This document shows, in pieces, positions 1 through 8,866 of a stretch of 64,000 nucleotides of DNA. The notes under the pieces are model-generated. The model made no database searches. It worked only from the letters and a program-made list of their open reading frames with translations, and had not been told where the DNA came from. Location: NCBI RefSeq assembly GCF_900240285.1, contig NZ_OESS01000001.1, forward strand, positions 1,240,001-1,304,000. The letters run 5' to 3'. A program made the translations under genes and the position numbers. The first letter of the stretch is position 1. The number at the start of each line of letters is the position of its first letter. The stretch comes from Halobacillus sp. Marseille-P3879 (GTDB lineage: Bacteria; Bacillota; Bacilli; Bacillales; Halobacillaceae).

Positions 1-159
1 CATTTTTAGTGAGGATAGTAAAAAAAGAAATGAAGAGACTACTTTACAGGAGTGCTTTTGGTAAATGGGGGAGCTGGTATTTATAAAAAGTATGTAATAG
101 GAAAAGGTGTAGTCTAAAGAGGATCGTGGAAATTAAAGAAGAAAGGAGGTAATTATGAG
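1..159. other. Leading intergenic stretch
   Basis: No gene was recognised in these bases. They are AT-rich and end with the AAGGAGG ribosome binding site of the first gene at about 143-149. Confidence 0.5.
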
Positions 160-993
160 ATGGAAGATAAACTAGTACCAGTAACATCCGTAGCTAGCGG
201 GATGGAGCAGATGTTTGCTTCAGACATCCATTGTCTTACGATACAGGTTGTTAATGTCTGTTTTGTTGGAAGTAAAGAAAATAACCATGATTGGGTATTA
301 GTAGATGCCGGGATGCCAAAATCGGCAGAGCGTATAAAAGAGGCAGCCGCTGAAATTTACGGAGAGAACAGCATACCTAAAGCAATTATATTGACTCATG
401 GACATTTTGATCACGTGGGTGCAGTAGAAGAGCTTGTGCAGGAGTGGGACGTACCCGTGTATGCTCATGAGTTGGAAATGCCATATTTAAGCGGAGAAAA
501 AGACTATCCTGAACCTGATACTAGTGTAGAAGGCGGTTTGGTGGCTAAAATGTCCCGTATGTTTCCGAATGAAGGAATTGATTTAGGAGAACACGTTCAG
601 TCTTTACCAGAAGACAATACAGTTCCTTACATGGAAGGGTGGCAGTGGGTGCATACACCTGGACATACTGAGGGGCACGTATCGCTATTTAGAGAAGAGG
701 ATGGAGCGCTGTTAGCTGGTGATGCTTTTATTACTGTTAAGCAAGAAGACTTAGTTAAAGTCCTTACTCAAAAGCAAGAAATCAGTGGTCCTCCACGGTA
801 TTTAACTACAGATTGGGATCAAGCGTGGAAGTCTGTGCACAGACTGAGATCCCTTAATCCTAAGCTTGCAGTAACTGGCCATGGTTTCCCAATGACCGGT
901 GAGAATTTAAAAAGTAATTTAGAGAAACTGGATAATGAATTCGAACAAATAGCAATTCCCGATCATGGCAGGTTTGTAAACAGAAAGGAATAA
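160..993 (+). CDS. MBL-fold metallo-hydrolase
   Basis: A 277-residue metallo-beta-lactamase-fold hydrolase, probably cytoplasmic because no signal peptide is seen. The metal-binding motif HGHFDH lies at residues 80-85, a second histidine in the TPGHT segment near 169, the bridging aspartate in AGD near 188, and a late histidine in TGHGFP near 241. These are the ligands expected for a two-zinc site. The family includes glyoxalase II-like thioesterases, lactonases and other hydrolases, and the substrate cannot be read from sequence. The ATG at 160 is preferred because AGGAGG sits 10 bases upstream; an ATG at 155 is quickly closed by a stop. The gene is monocistronic and converges on gntK across a shared terminator. 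Confidence 0.9.
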   Translation: MEDKLVPVTSVASGMEQMFASDIHCLTIQVVNVCFVGSKENNHDWVLVDAGMPKSAERIKEAAAEIYGENSIPKAIILTHGHFDHVGAVEELVQEWDVPVYAHELEMPYLSGEKDYPEPDTSVEGGLVAKMSRMFPNEGIDLGEHVQSLPEDNTVPYMEGWQWVHTPGHTEGHVSLFREEDGALLAGDAFITVKQEDLVKVLTQKQEISGPPRYLTTDWDQAWKSVHRLRSLNPKLAVTGHGFPMTGENLKSNLEKLDNEFEQIAIPDHGRFVNRKE

Positions 994-996
994 TAC

Positions 997-1031
997 AAAA
1001 GATCCCTCACTTATAAAATGAGGGATCTTTT
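997..1031. terminator. Bidirectional terminator, MBL gene / gntK
   Basis: A perfect 13-base inverted repeat (AAAAGATCCCTCA and its complement) around a 9-base loop, with A and T tracts on opposite sides, so it can serve both convergent genes. Confidence 0.85.
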
Positions 1032-1035
1032 GCAT

Positions 1036-2580
1036 TTATTTTATATGCTTTCTCTGAAACTCTGCAATAGAACCGTATTCTTCTTCCAGTAAACGAGACA
1101 ATCTAATATAAATAGGAAGGAGTTCACGGTAAACACCTGATGTCTCGGGTACGGGCTCATGGGTATGCGTATGACCGATCATTTCTGAAACAATACTGAA
1201 ATCTTCAATTTCACCAGTTGCATACATTCCGAGCACGATGGCACCCAGGCAGGAGCTTTCGTAGCTCTCAGGAACAACTACAGGCTTATCAAAAATATCA
1301 GTCATCATCTGACGCCACACTTCTGAACGGGCAAATCCACCTGTGGCCTGAATTCGTTGAGGCTCGCCAGTCAGCTCCTCAAGGGCAAGAAGGACAGTGT
1401 ATAGATTATAAATTATTCCTTCAAGCACGGCTCTCACCATATGCTGCTTTTCATGATGAATGCTAAGTCCGAAGAAGGAGCCGCGTGCACTGGAGTTCCA
1501 TAATGGTGCTCTTTCTCCTGTAAGAAATGGATGGAATACTAAACCGTCAGAACCGGCCGGAACGTTAGTGGCTATTTTGGTTAACACATCATACGGATCG
1601 ATTCCAAGACGTTTTGCAGTTTCCACTTCGGCTGCAGCGAATTCATCACGCAGCCAGCGTAATACCATCCCGCCATTGTTGACAGGTCCGCCAATAACCC
1701 AGTGATCCTCAGTTAAGGCATAACAGAAAATCCGTCCTTTAGGGTCAGTTTTTGGTTCATTGGTTACACTACGTATCGCTCCGCTTGTCCCGATCGTGAC
1801 CGCAATCACCCCTGGATCAATTGCATTCACACCAAGGTTAGAAAGAACGCCGTCACTGGCGCCCACAATAAAAGGTGTCTGTTTATTAATCCCTAAGTAG
1901 GGTTGATATTCTTCTTTTATTCCTTTAATGGAGTAAGTAGTTGGAACAATGTCGGATAGTTGGTCTGAACTGATTCCAGCTACTTCGAGCGCTCCTGCAT
2001 CCCAATTAAGTTCATTTAAATTAAATAAACCGGTGGCTGAAGCAATGGAGTGGTCTATGATATATTCACCAAATAACTTATGAAAAACATATTCTTTAAT
2101 GGATATGAATTTCTTTGCTTTTGCAAATATTTCGGGCTTTTCTTCCTTCATCCAAACAAGTTTTGATAAAGGCGACATTGCATGGATAGGAGTACCTGTT
2201 CGTAAATAAATTTCGTGACCATTTTGTTCTTCTTTTATTCTTTTGGCATATTCTGCGCTTCTTGTATCAGCCCATGTAATACTGTTTGTCAATAGTTCAT
2301 CGTTTTCACCTACGGCAATTAAACTATGCATGGCAGAACTGAATGAAACGAAAGAAAGCTCTTCTTCTTTCAATTCAGATTTCCGGACCGTTTCCCGGAT
2401 GGTACCGAGGACAGCCTCTAAGATCTCAGATGGGTTTTGTTCAGCTACAAGCTGGTTAGGGGTATGTAGAGGGTAATTAATGGTGTGCTGATTAATCACT
2501 TCCCCCTGTTTGTTAAATAGGACAGACTTTGTACTGGTTGTCCCAATATCTACCCCTAGATAGAAAGATTGTGTAGTCAT
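1036..2580 (-). CDS. gntK: Gluconokinase (FGGY family)
   Basis: A 514-residue FGGY-family carbohydrate kinase that should phosphorylate gluconate to 6-phosphogluconate in the cytoplasm. The N-terminal phosphate-binding motif GVDIGTTSTK and the C-terminal segment GGFARSEVWRQM match the family, and length is typical. An upstream in-frame ATG at 2613 exists, but the start at 2580 is chosen because GGAGG precedes it by seven bases and the protein then begins just ahead of the FGGY motif. It is the last gene of the unit gnd-gntP-gntK. Assignment as gluconokinase rather than xylulokinase or glycerol kinase rests on overall similarity plus the neighbouring gluconate permease and 6-phosphogluconate dehydrogenase. 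Confidence 0.93.
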   Translation of the reverse strand: MTTQSFYLGVDIGTTSTKSVLFNKQGEVINQHTINYPLHTPNQLVAEQNPSEILEAVLGTIRETVRKSELKEEELSFVSFSSAMHSLIAVGENDELLTNSITWADTRSAEYAKRIKEEQNGHEIYLRTGTPIHAMSPLSKLVWMKEEKPEIFAKAKKFISIKEYVFHKLFGEYIIDHSIASATGLFNLNELNWDAGALEVAGISSDQLSDIVPTTYSIKGIKEEYQPYLGINKQTPFIVGASDGVLSNLGVNAIDPGVIAVTIGTSGAIRSVTNEPKTDPKGRIFCYALTEDHWVIGGPVNNGGMVLRWLRDEFAAAEVETAKRLGIDPYDVLTKIATNVPAGSDGLVFHPFLTGERAPLWNSSARGSFFGLSIHHEKQHMVRAVLEGIIYNLYTVLLALEELTGEPQRIQATGGFARSEVWRQMMTDIFDKPVVVPESYESSCLGAIVLGMYATGEIEDFSIVSEMIGHTHTHEPVPETSGVYRELLPIYIRLSRLLEEEYGSIAEFQRKHIK

Positions 2581-2612
2581 CGCTGTTCCTCCTATATGTT
2601 TACTGCTATTCA

Positions 2613-2649
2613 TGAAAAAGGGACAGACTCAGAGGCCATCCCTTTTCAT
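2613..2649 (-). terminator. Stem-loop between gntP and gntK
   Basis: An inverted repeat (TGAAAAAGGGA with CCCTTTTCA) lies between the permease and kinase genes. It has A/T-rich flanks and could be a weak internal terminator or an mRNA processing and stability element that lowers gntK expression. Confidence 0.5.
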
Positions 2650-2662
2650 ATCTTACTCTATT

Positions 2663-4018
2663 TTACGATATAAATAAGCTTATGACGAATACGACTGCAA
2701 AACCAACGAAACCGATGATCGTTTCCATAACTGTCCATGACTTTAACGTGTCTTTAACGTCCAGGCCGAAGTAACGGTTAACCAGCCAGAATCCGGAGTC
2801 GTTGACGTGCGAGAATACCGTAGCGCCTGCGGCAATGGAAATAACAACTAAACCAAGGACCGGACCTTCTAAACCAAGTGTTTCAATGAGCGGCGAGACA
2901 AGACCCGCGGCAGATACCATAGCAACGGTAGCTGATCCCTGTGCCAGGCGGACAGCTGTTGAAATAACAAAGGCCAGCAGCACTGGAGGTAGAGCAGAAT
3001 CAATCATAATTTCACCAAGAACGTCACCAACACCAGAGTCAATTAAGACTTGCTTGAAGACGCCGCCGGCACCTGTTACTAAGATGATAATACCAGCAGG
3101 TTCAAGCGCTTTAGTAGCTATCCCCTGAACTTCATCACGCGTATATCCACGTTTCGTCCCTAAGAAAGTAAAGGTAAGGAGTGTAGCTATTGTTAAAGCG
3201 ACAAACGGGTGACCAAGGAAGGTTGCGATACTGCGGAATAAATTCCCTTCCTCAAGAAGTAATTCCGAAATTGTATTCACCAGGATTAACACTAATGGAA
3301 TAAAGATCAATGAGGCGATCAAACCAAATCCGGGAAGTTCTTTGTCATACTCTTTTTGTTTTTCGTCTTCACTGATCTCCATATATTCCGGCACGCCGAC
3401 GTTTATCTTAGAAGCAATATAGCGGCCGAAAACAGGTCCTGCTAGAATCATAGATGGAATACCAGCTAATACACCAAACAGAATGACCCATCCTAGATCA
3501 GCACCGACTAAATCAGCTACTGCGATCGGACCAGGAGTGGGAGGGATGAAGCTGTGGGTGACAGCTAAGCCGGCTAGTAGTGGAATCCCATAGTATAAAA
3601 TAGACTTTCCTGCTTTTTTGGCTAATCCATAAACAATTGGAACTAAAATAATGAAACCGACATCAAAGAATACAGGAATAGCAACGAGGAAGCCTGTGAT
3701 ACCAAGGGCCCATTGAGCTTTATCTTCCCCGAATTTAGCAATTAACGTTTGGGCAAGCCGTTCAGCTCCTCCTGAAACTTCAAGCAACTTACCAAACATA
3801 GCCCCTAAGCCTACTACAACAGCGACAAAGCCGAGTGTGCCGCCCATACCGCTTTCCATAGATTCAATGACTTCACCTAAAGGCATTCCTGCTGCAATTC
3901 CGACAACTAAACTGACGAGCAAAAGGGCTACAAAGGCATGGAGCTTCGTTCGAATAACTAAGAATAATAGTAGAAAGATTCCCGCCATAGCTATAAATAT
4001 TAATGATATATCTGACAT
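2663..4018 (-). CDS. gntP: Gluconate permease (GntP family)
   Basis: A 451-residue integral membrane protein of the GntP gluconate:H+ symporter family, with about a dozen hydrophobic segments throughout. The family hallmarks visible are GGTLGFVAVVVGLGAMFGK near residues 58-76, HSFIPPTPGP near 155-164, and a C-terminal stretch containing FSHVNDSGFWLVN. It should import gluconate, although relatives take up other hexonates or glycerate. The start has a clear AAGGAGG seven or eight bases upstream. It lies between gnd and gntK, all on the minus strand, and faces away from an RpiR regulator, which is the likely controller. Confidence 0.93.
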   Translation of the reverse strand: MSDISLIFIAMAGIFLLLFLVIRTKLHAFVALLLVSLVVGIAAGMPLGEVIESMESGMGGTLGFVAVVVGLGAMFGKLLEVSGGAERLAQTLIAKFGEDKAQWALGITGFLVAIPVFFDVGFIILVPIVYGLAKKAGKSILYYGIPLLAGLAVTHSFIPPTPGPIAVADLVGADLGWVILFGVLAGIPSMILAGPVFGRYIASKINVGVPEYMEISEDEKQKEYDKELPGFGLIASLIFIPLVLILVNTISELLLEEGNLFRSIATFLGHPFVALTIATLLTFTFLGTKRGYTRDEVQGIATKALEPAGIIILVTGAGGVFKQVLIDSGVGDVLGEIMIDSALPPVLLAFVISTAVRLAQGSATVAMVSAAGLVSPLIETLGLEGPVLGLVVISIAAGATVFSHVNDSGFWLVNRYFGLDVKDTLKSWTVMETIIGFVGFAVVFVISLFIS

Positions 4019-4082
4019 ATAAATTCCTCCTTTTAAATCTAATTAACCGCTTTCACATTAAGCATTATAGAGCTAAGATTCT

Positions 4083-4979
4083 TTATTGTTTCACGACACC
4101 GTGTCCGCCAAATTCATTTCTAAGTGCTGAAACTACTTTACCTGAAAACGTATCTTCCTCCTGAGAGCGGTAACGCATCATTAAAGATAGAGCAATAATC
4201 GGGGCGGAAGTCTGGAGCTCGAGTGCAGTTTCGACAGTCCATTTTCCTTCACCGGATGAGTTCATGACTCCTTTAAGTTCGTCAAGGTTTTCGTCTTTTG
4301 AGAAAGCTTGTTCCATTAACTCCATGAGCCATGATCGAATCACGGACCCGTGGTTCCAAACTTTTGCCACTTTTTCATAATCGAAATCAAATTCACTTTT
4401 ATGGAGAATATCAAATCCTTCTCCAATGGCTTGCATCATTCCGTATTCAATACCGTTATGGACCATTTTCAAGAAATGTCCGCTGCCAGGTTTCCCTGTA
4501 TATAGGTATCCGTTCTCAGTGCAAACGTCTTCAAAAATGGGTTCAATATGTTTGAATTTGTCCGGATGTCCTCCAATCATTGTGCAGGCCCCATTGCGTG
4601 CCCCGTCAGTACCTCCGCTTGTCCCACAGTCAAAGAAGTAAATCCCCTTGTCTTTTAGGAACTCAGCACGCTTGAGCGTGTCTTTATAATTTGAGTTTCC
4701 TCCATCGATGATCATGTCCCCAGAGTCTAAAAGCTCAGAAAGGGTTTTCAAAACTTTTTCTGTAATTTCCCCTGCAGGTACCATTACCCATACTACCCTT
4801 GGAGAAGGAATTTCCGCTACCAGCTGTTCCAGTGAGCTTCTGTAGAAAAATTTTTCATGTTTGACTTTGTCTTGGATGGTTAAGTCCGTATCATAACCAA
4901 CCACTTCATGATCGTGGTCGAGTAAATTTAACGTTAAGTTCAGGCCCATTTTGCCTAACCCTACCATACCTATTTTCAT
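4083..4979 (-). CDS. gnd: 6-phosphogluconate dehydrogenase, short form
   Basis: A 298-residue oxidative decarboxylase converting 6-phosphogluconate to ribulose 5-phosphate. It has the N-terminal dinucleotide motif GLGKMG at residues 7-12, the DGGNSNY substrate loop near 93-99, and the 6PGDH active-site segment KMVHNGIEYGMMQ near 167-179. It lacks the long all-helical C-terminal domain of the roughly 470-residue enzymes, matching the short YqeC-type class, many members of which prefer NAD. It is the first gene of the minus-strand gluconate unit, directly downstream of the divergent RpiR regulator's promoter region. Function is secure; cofactor preference is inferred only from length class. Confidence 0.92.
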   Translation of the reverse strand: MKIGMVGLGKMGLNLTLNLLDHDHEVVGYDTDLTIQDKVKHEKFFYRSSLEQLVAEIPSPRVVWVMVPAGEITEKVLKTLSELLDSGDMIIDGGNSNYKDTLKRAEFLKDKGIYFFDCGTSGGTDGARNGACTMIGGHPDKFKHIEPIFEDVCTENGYLYTGKPGSGHFLKMVHNGIEYGMMQAIGEGFDILHKSEFDFDYEKVAKVWNHGSVIRSWLMELMEQAFSKDENLDELKGVMNSSGEGKWTVETALELQTSAPIIALSLMMRYRSQEEDTFSGKVVSALRNEFGGHGVVKQ

Positions 4980-4997
4980 GTGAAGACCTCCTTTTAA

Positions 4998-5077
4998 TGA
5001 AAAGAATATTTTTTCATCTACGAGCGATTATATCAAAAATTTTTTCATAAGCAAGACATTAAAAAAATATTTTTTTC
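4998..5077. promoter_or_regulatory. Candidate RpiR operators and divergent promoters
   Basis: The gnd/rpiR intergenic region holds a near-palindrome TGAAAAGAATATTTTTTCA at 4998-5016, a related box at 5033-5049 (CAAAAATTTTTTCATA) and a partial copy near 5061-5077. RpiR/MurR proteins commonly bind TGAAA/TTTCA palindromes. A TATAAT box at 5081-5086 fits the regulator's promoter. Operator identity is inferred. Confidence 0.45.
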
Positions 5078-5118
5078 TTTTATAATGGAACCATGAACCA
5101 ATAGGAGGGGATCAGAAG

Positions 5119-5973
5119 ATGGATAATGAGACACAGCATGGGCTGGCACGAATAAGAAGCAATTATTCAAAGTTTAGTGATAAAGAGAAGTTAATTGCGG
5201 ACTACATCCTTGAACATCCAGAAATGATCATACACTATACAATTAACCAGGTAGCGGATGAATTGGAAGTGGCAGAATCTACAGTTTTCAGGTTTTGTAA
5301 ACGGATAGGATTTAAGGGGTATCAGGCATTGAAGATCGCTTTAGCAGCAGAAATCGTGACTCCAATAAAAGATATTCACGAAGAAATTAATGATGGAGAC
5401 AGTATGGCTACCGTTTCTGAAAAAGTTTTTCATTCTAACAGCAAAACCCTTGAAAGTACACTGCAAATTCTAGATGGACAGGCAATCGAACAGGCAGTTA
5501 GAACTTTGCTTGCTGCCAGAAAGATTGAATTATATGGCTGCGGCGGTTCCGCTGTGGTAGCGCTGGATGGATATCATAAGTTTATCCGTTCCGGCTTGTC
5601 TGTTTCTACACAGATCGACTCCCATATGCAGCTTATGTCGGCCTCGCAATTGGAAAATCAAGATGCTGCCGTCATCATTTCACATTCTGGTACGACTAAA
5701 GATTCTCTCGACGTGCTGAGGGTACTGAAAGAAAAGGATGTAAAAATTATTGCAGTTACAAATTTTGCGAAGTCCCCGCTGACCAAAGAGGCAGATATTT
5801 CGTTATACACGGTTTCAGAAGAAACAGATTTTCGATCTGAAGCTTTTTCTTCAAGAATTGCTCAGCTAAGCATAATGGACGCTTTATACACCAATATTAT
5901 GATCGCAATGCAGGATAAGGGCAAACGTTCCTTAGAGAGAATGAGGGAAGCTATGTCGCTGAAAAGGCTGTGA
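5119..5973 (+). CDS. MurR/RpiR family transcriptional regulator
   Basis: A 284-residue regulator with an N-terminal helix-turn-helix domain (about residues 1-80, including NQVADELEVAESTVFRFCKRIGF) and a C-terminal SIS sugar-phosphate-binding domain (about 125-255, with YGCGGSAVVA and IISHSGTTKDS). Such proteins sense phosphorylated sugars. Because it is divergent from gnd-gntP-gntK, the most likely ligand is 6-phosphogluconate or a related phosphosugar and the likely target is the gluconate unit. In Bacillus subtilis the gluconate operon uses a GntR-type regulator, so the RpiR arrangement here is an alternative. Start supported by AGGAGGGG 9 bases upstream. Confidence 0.88.
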   Translation: MDNETQHGLARIRSNYSKFSDKEKLIADYILEHPEMIIHYTINQVADELEVAESTVFRFCKRIGFKGYQALKIALAAEIVTPIKDIHEEINDGDSMATVSEKVFHSNSKTLESTLQILDGQAIEQAVRTLLAARKIELYGCGGSAVVALDGYHKFIRSGLSVSTQIDSHMQLMSASQLENQDAAVIISHSGTTKDSLDVLRVLKEKDVKIIAVTNFAKSPLTKEADISLYTVSEETDFRSEAFSSRIAQLSIMDALYTNIMIAMQDKGKRSLERMREAMSLKRL

Positions 5974-5974
5974 A

Positions 5975-6003
5975 AAAAGCGGGGTCAGTATGGCCCCGCT
6001 TTT
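5975..6003. terminator. Bidirectional terminator
   Basis: Ten-base GC-rich stem (AAAAGCGGGG with CCCCGCTTTT) between the convergent RpiR gene and the P-loop protein gene, flanked by A and T runs. Confidence 0.85.
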
Positions 6004-7054
6004 ACATATGTGCTTTTAGATCTTTATTTATTTCCTGACTGATTTCCGTAGAATCGGTGTTCCCGCATATATCAGCCCACTCATCGCTCACATATTTTGC
6101 CTGTTCTAAATGCTTAATCCCTTTTTTCATATAGGATTTGTAACCTGTAGTTAACTCTGCAATTTCTTCAGCAAATCTTTCATCCGTACCGGCTGCTACA
6201 GTTTCTGCATATAAATCAATAACAATATCCCCTTTGCGTTCAGGAAAATATTCGTGAGGAGCCGTACTGTCAAAAACACAGAAACCTAAATCGCGGACAA
6301 CTACCATATCAATACTTTCAGGATCAAATCCACAATGATAGATTTCCACACTATGGCCGTTCTGCTCAGCTTCACTGGCCACTTTTCTTAAAAATGTTGA
6401 TTTACCTGTACCTGCGCGTCCTTTAATAAAATACCGGCGTTGAAGATCTTCTGTTAAGTTAGGGATATAATCGATGACTCCCTCAGGGGTGGAAGAGCCT
6501 AAGAAACGATGTTTTGTCAGTCTTGAGGGTGCAGGGCTGATGCTCGGTATCTCGAGATGTTTGATGAAATCGGAGGTCAGTTCATCTGCTTTGGCAAAAT
6601 TCATATTCGTAATATAGATCATCTCAAGGTCATCGTGAATATCAAGTCCTGTTTTAAATGCACTGTGAGCCTGGTGCCAGGCTTCTTTAATTTGACGCTT
6701 ATAAACCTCTCTTTTTGGTTTAAGATTTTGCTCCACAGGAGTAGTGATCAAACGCTCTGACGCTCTGCCAAAACTGCGGGCATGATGATGACCGGCATAC
6801 ACTCCGATTTTTAATTCCGGAAGGATCAGTCCATCTAGCGCTTTAGCGTTGGAAGAACTATGAATCATTTCTAACTTAAATCCTTTATCTCTCCATTCTT
6901 CAGCAGCTTTCATAAGCGGATCTTCATCCGTGGTAAATTCCTCTCTTTTCCATCTCACTACATGGTTTAGGCTCTGGAAATTAGATGCATAAAATGGATA
7001 AAAACCTTTAGCTGTGTGGTTACCTGCAAAATAATGAATTTCTTTTCCTTTCAT
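6002..7054 (-). CDS. PRK06851-like P-loop protein, first half degenerate
   Basis: A 350-residue protein of a poorly characterised nucleotide-binding family. A canonical Walker A, GRAGTGKST, lies at residues 212-220. The two halves align by eye: residues 33-95 and 208-265 share the order basic strand, long helix, 'G(H/F)xxE(I/M)xH' strand, then a 'D..(V/L)..(E/D)L..(C/G)V' strand. At the position of Walker A the first half reads EEFTTDEDP, so that nucleotide site is lost. The start at 7054 is chosen because AAAGGGCGTGAG precedes it and MKGKEIHYFAGN starts the recognisable domain; the longer reading frame adds an unlikely leader overlapping the divergent glycosyltransferase. Cellular role unknown. 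Confidence 0.75.
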   Translation of the reverse strand: MKGKEIHYFAGNHTAKGFYPFYASNFQSLNHVVRWKREEFTTDEDPLMKAAEEWRDKGFKLEMIHSSSNAKALDGLILPELKIGVYAGHHHARSFGRASERLITTPVEQNLKPKREVYKRQIKEAWHQAHSAFKTGLDIHDDLEMIYITNMNFAKADELTSDFIKHLEIPSISPAPSRLTKHRFLGSSTPEGVIDYIPNLTEDLQRRYFIKGRAGTGKSTFLRKVASEAEQNGHSVEIYHCGFDPESIDMVVVRDLGFCVFDSTAPHEYFPERKGDIVIDLYAETVAAGTDERFAEEIAELTTGYKSYMKKGIKHLEQAKYVSDEWADICGNTDSTEISQEINKDLKAHM

Positions 7055-7251
7055 ATTCTCACGCCCTTTAATTTTATAATATGTTTTAAAAAGAAGCAGG
7101 TGATAGCCCAATTTTTTATTATTGGAGGAATGAATAAGTTTATTTTTGTGAAATGTGGGAAAAAACAAGGTGGTATCCACATAAAAAAATCGTAGTTCGC
7201 GAATGTAATATCTTACACAATACAAACTAACTAGCTGAAGCAGGTGAGAGA

Positions 7252-8826
7252 ATGGACAAACAACAGCCGATTTTTTTCCTAATGAACTCAATTGACCTGG
7301 TAAGAGGGGGCCTGACTAAGGCTTCTTTAAAGCAGGCTTCCACGTTTGCAGAAATGGGATTTGAAGTATTCATGGTAACTTTTAACTTCAACCTGAATTA
7401 TCCTAAAATTAGAAAAGAATTAATTGAAATGGGGAAAATTCATCCTAAAGTTACGATATTAAATCACTACGAAGCTCTCGATGGCAATATGAAGCTGTCA
7501 CCGAGCAGAAAGACTCTTAAAAAGAAGACACTTAAAGAGTTAGCTGATGGCGGAACGATTGATAAACGCAACGGAAAAAACGCCTATCGTATTTATCAAA
7601 ACGGCGTATATACCAAATATATTGATTACGGTCAAAATGACCATCTGAATTTTATTGATTATTTTAATGAAAACAGGTACCGGACAAAGAGGGAAGACTA
7701 TGATCCTAAAGGAAATCTGAAACGTGTTGTTTTTATGGATTATAATAAGAACAAGCCGAGGCAGAGAGTTTATTACAATCAGAAAGGGGAAGCTTATTTA
7801 TCTGAGTGGATTGATCCAAAAAGCGAGTCGGTTTTAAGAATTAATCAATTTAACCCGAAAAAAAATGAAATCGTAAAAATTTATCGGGAGGGGAGCACTC
7901 AGTTTAAAGTGGACTGGCTGACTAGCATTTTGTCTCAATATAAGGACCCTGTTGTAATATCCGACACGCGCAGTACAGACGAAGTACTCGCAGGAATTCC
8001 TGATAAACTTGCAGTTAAAATCTGGCGTCTGCACAGCAGTCACGTTCACTATCCATTCGACGAAAACGGAGAAATTGCTTCAAAGGTAAAAGCAGGAATT
8101 GAAAACCTGGACAGGTATGATGGGGCTTTTGTTTTAACGGAACAGCAAAGGCAGGATTTAATACAACGTTTCGGCAGGAAGGAATTTTTCCATACCATTC
8201 CTCATTTTCATGAGTACAAAGAAAAGGGCACTGTGAAGAAGCTTCTTTCAACTAATAAAAGAGATCCTAAATTAGCAGTAGTCGTAAGCCGGTTATCCAC
8301 ATTAAAGCGAATTGATCACATCATTAAAGCTTTTAAAAAAGTAGTGAACGAAATTCCTGACGCCAGGCTTGAAGTGTGGGGGACAGGGACCGAAGAAGAG
8401 AAGCTCAAAAGTCTGATCAGGGACAATAACCTTGAGGAAAACGTAAAGATTAAAGGGTACACTCATAATCCAGATGAAGTATATAAGCGCGGTTTGTTTT
8501 CAGTTCTTACTTCAAAAAGTGAAGGGTTTGCGTTGTCTGTTCTTGAAAGCACAGCAAATGAGACTCCAGTGATCAGCTATGATGTAAGGTACGGACCGAA
8601 TGACCTCATCCAGCACAATAAAACAGGAAAACTCGTAGAGGATAAGAACCTTGATGCTTTAGCTGAAGGTATGATCGAGTTTTTCCGTAATCCTGAAGAG
8701 ACAAAAGAAATGGGCATTCGAGGAGCTGAATTTATAAGCAATGAATACAGTAAGGAATCATATAAGAAGAAGTTTCTCTCCTCAATTGCAAAAGTAGAAG
8801 AATATAAAAAGAATACCAGGGATTAA
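7252..8826 (+). CDS. Glycosyltransferase family 4, TagE/GtfA-like
   Basis: A 524-residue cytoplasmic glycosyltransferase of GT-B fold. The N-terminal Rossmann half starts with FFLMNSIDLVRGGLTKA; a middle insertion (about residues 90-200) is rich in Tyr, Asn and Lys and resembles the beta-meander found in TagE and GtfA relatives. The C-terminal GT4 half has VVSRLSTLKRIDH near 343-355 and the nucleotide-sugar site SKSEGFALSVLE near 422-433. Relatives glucosylate poly(glycerol phosphate) teichoic acid or serine-rich adhesins. With no wall-acid genes beside it, the acceptor is unresolved. The ATG at 7252 has AGGTGAG upstream. Confidence 0.82.
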   Translation: MDKQQPIFFLMNSIDLVRGGLTKASLKQASTFAEMGFEVFMVTFNFNLNYPKIRKELIEMGKIHPKVTILNHYEALDGNMKLSPSRKTLKKKTLKELADGGTIDKRNGKNAYRIYQNGVYTKYIDYGQNDHLNFIDYFNENRYRTKREDYDPKGNLKRVVFMDYNKNKPRQRVYYNQKGEAYLSEWIDPKSESVLRINQFNPKKNEIVKIYREGSTQFKVDWLTSILSQYKDPVVISDTRSTDEVLAGIPDKLAVKIWRLHSSHVHYPFDENGEIASKVKAGIENLDRYDGAFVLTEQQRQDLIQRFGRKEFFHTIPHFHEYKEKGTVKKLLSTNKRDPKLAVVVSRLSTLKRIDHIIKAFKKVVNEIPDARLEVWGTGTEEEKLKSLIRDNNLEENVKIKGYTHNPDEVYKRGLFSVLTSKSEGFALSVLESTANETPVISYDVRYGPNDLIQHNKTGKLVEDKNLDALAEGMIEFFRNPEETKEMGIRGAEFISNEYSKESYKKKFLSSIAKVEEYKKNTRD

Positions 8827-8864
8827 AAAAAGGTCAGCCTCAGATAGTGAGTGCTGACCTTTTT
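8827..8864. terminator. Bidirectional terminator
   Basis: Twelve-base stem (AAAAAGGTCAGC and complement) between the glycosyltransferase and the convergent TIM-barrel gene, with A and T tracts on both sides. Confidence 0.88.
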
Positions 8865-8866
8865 AG

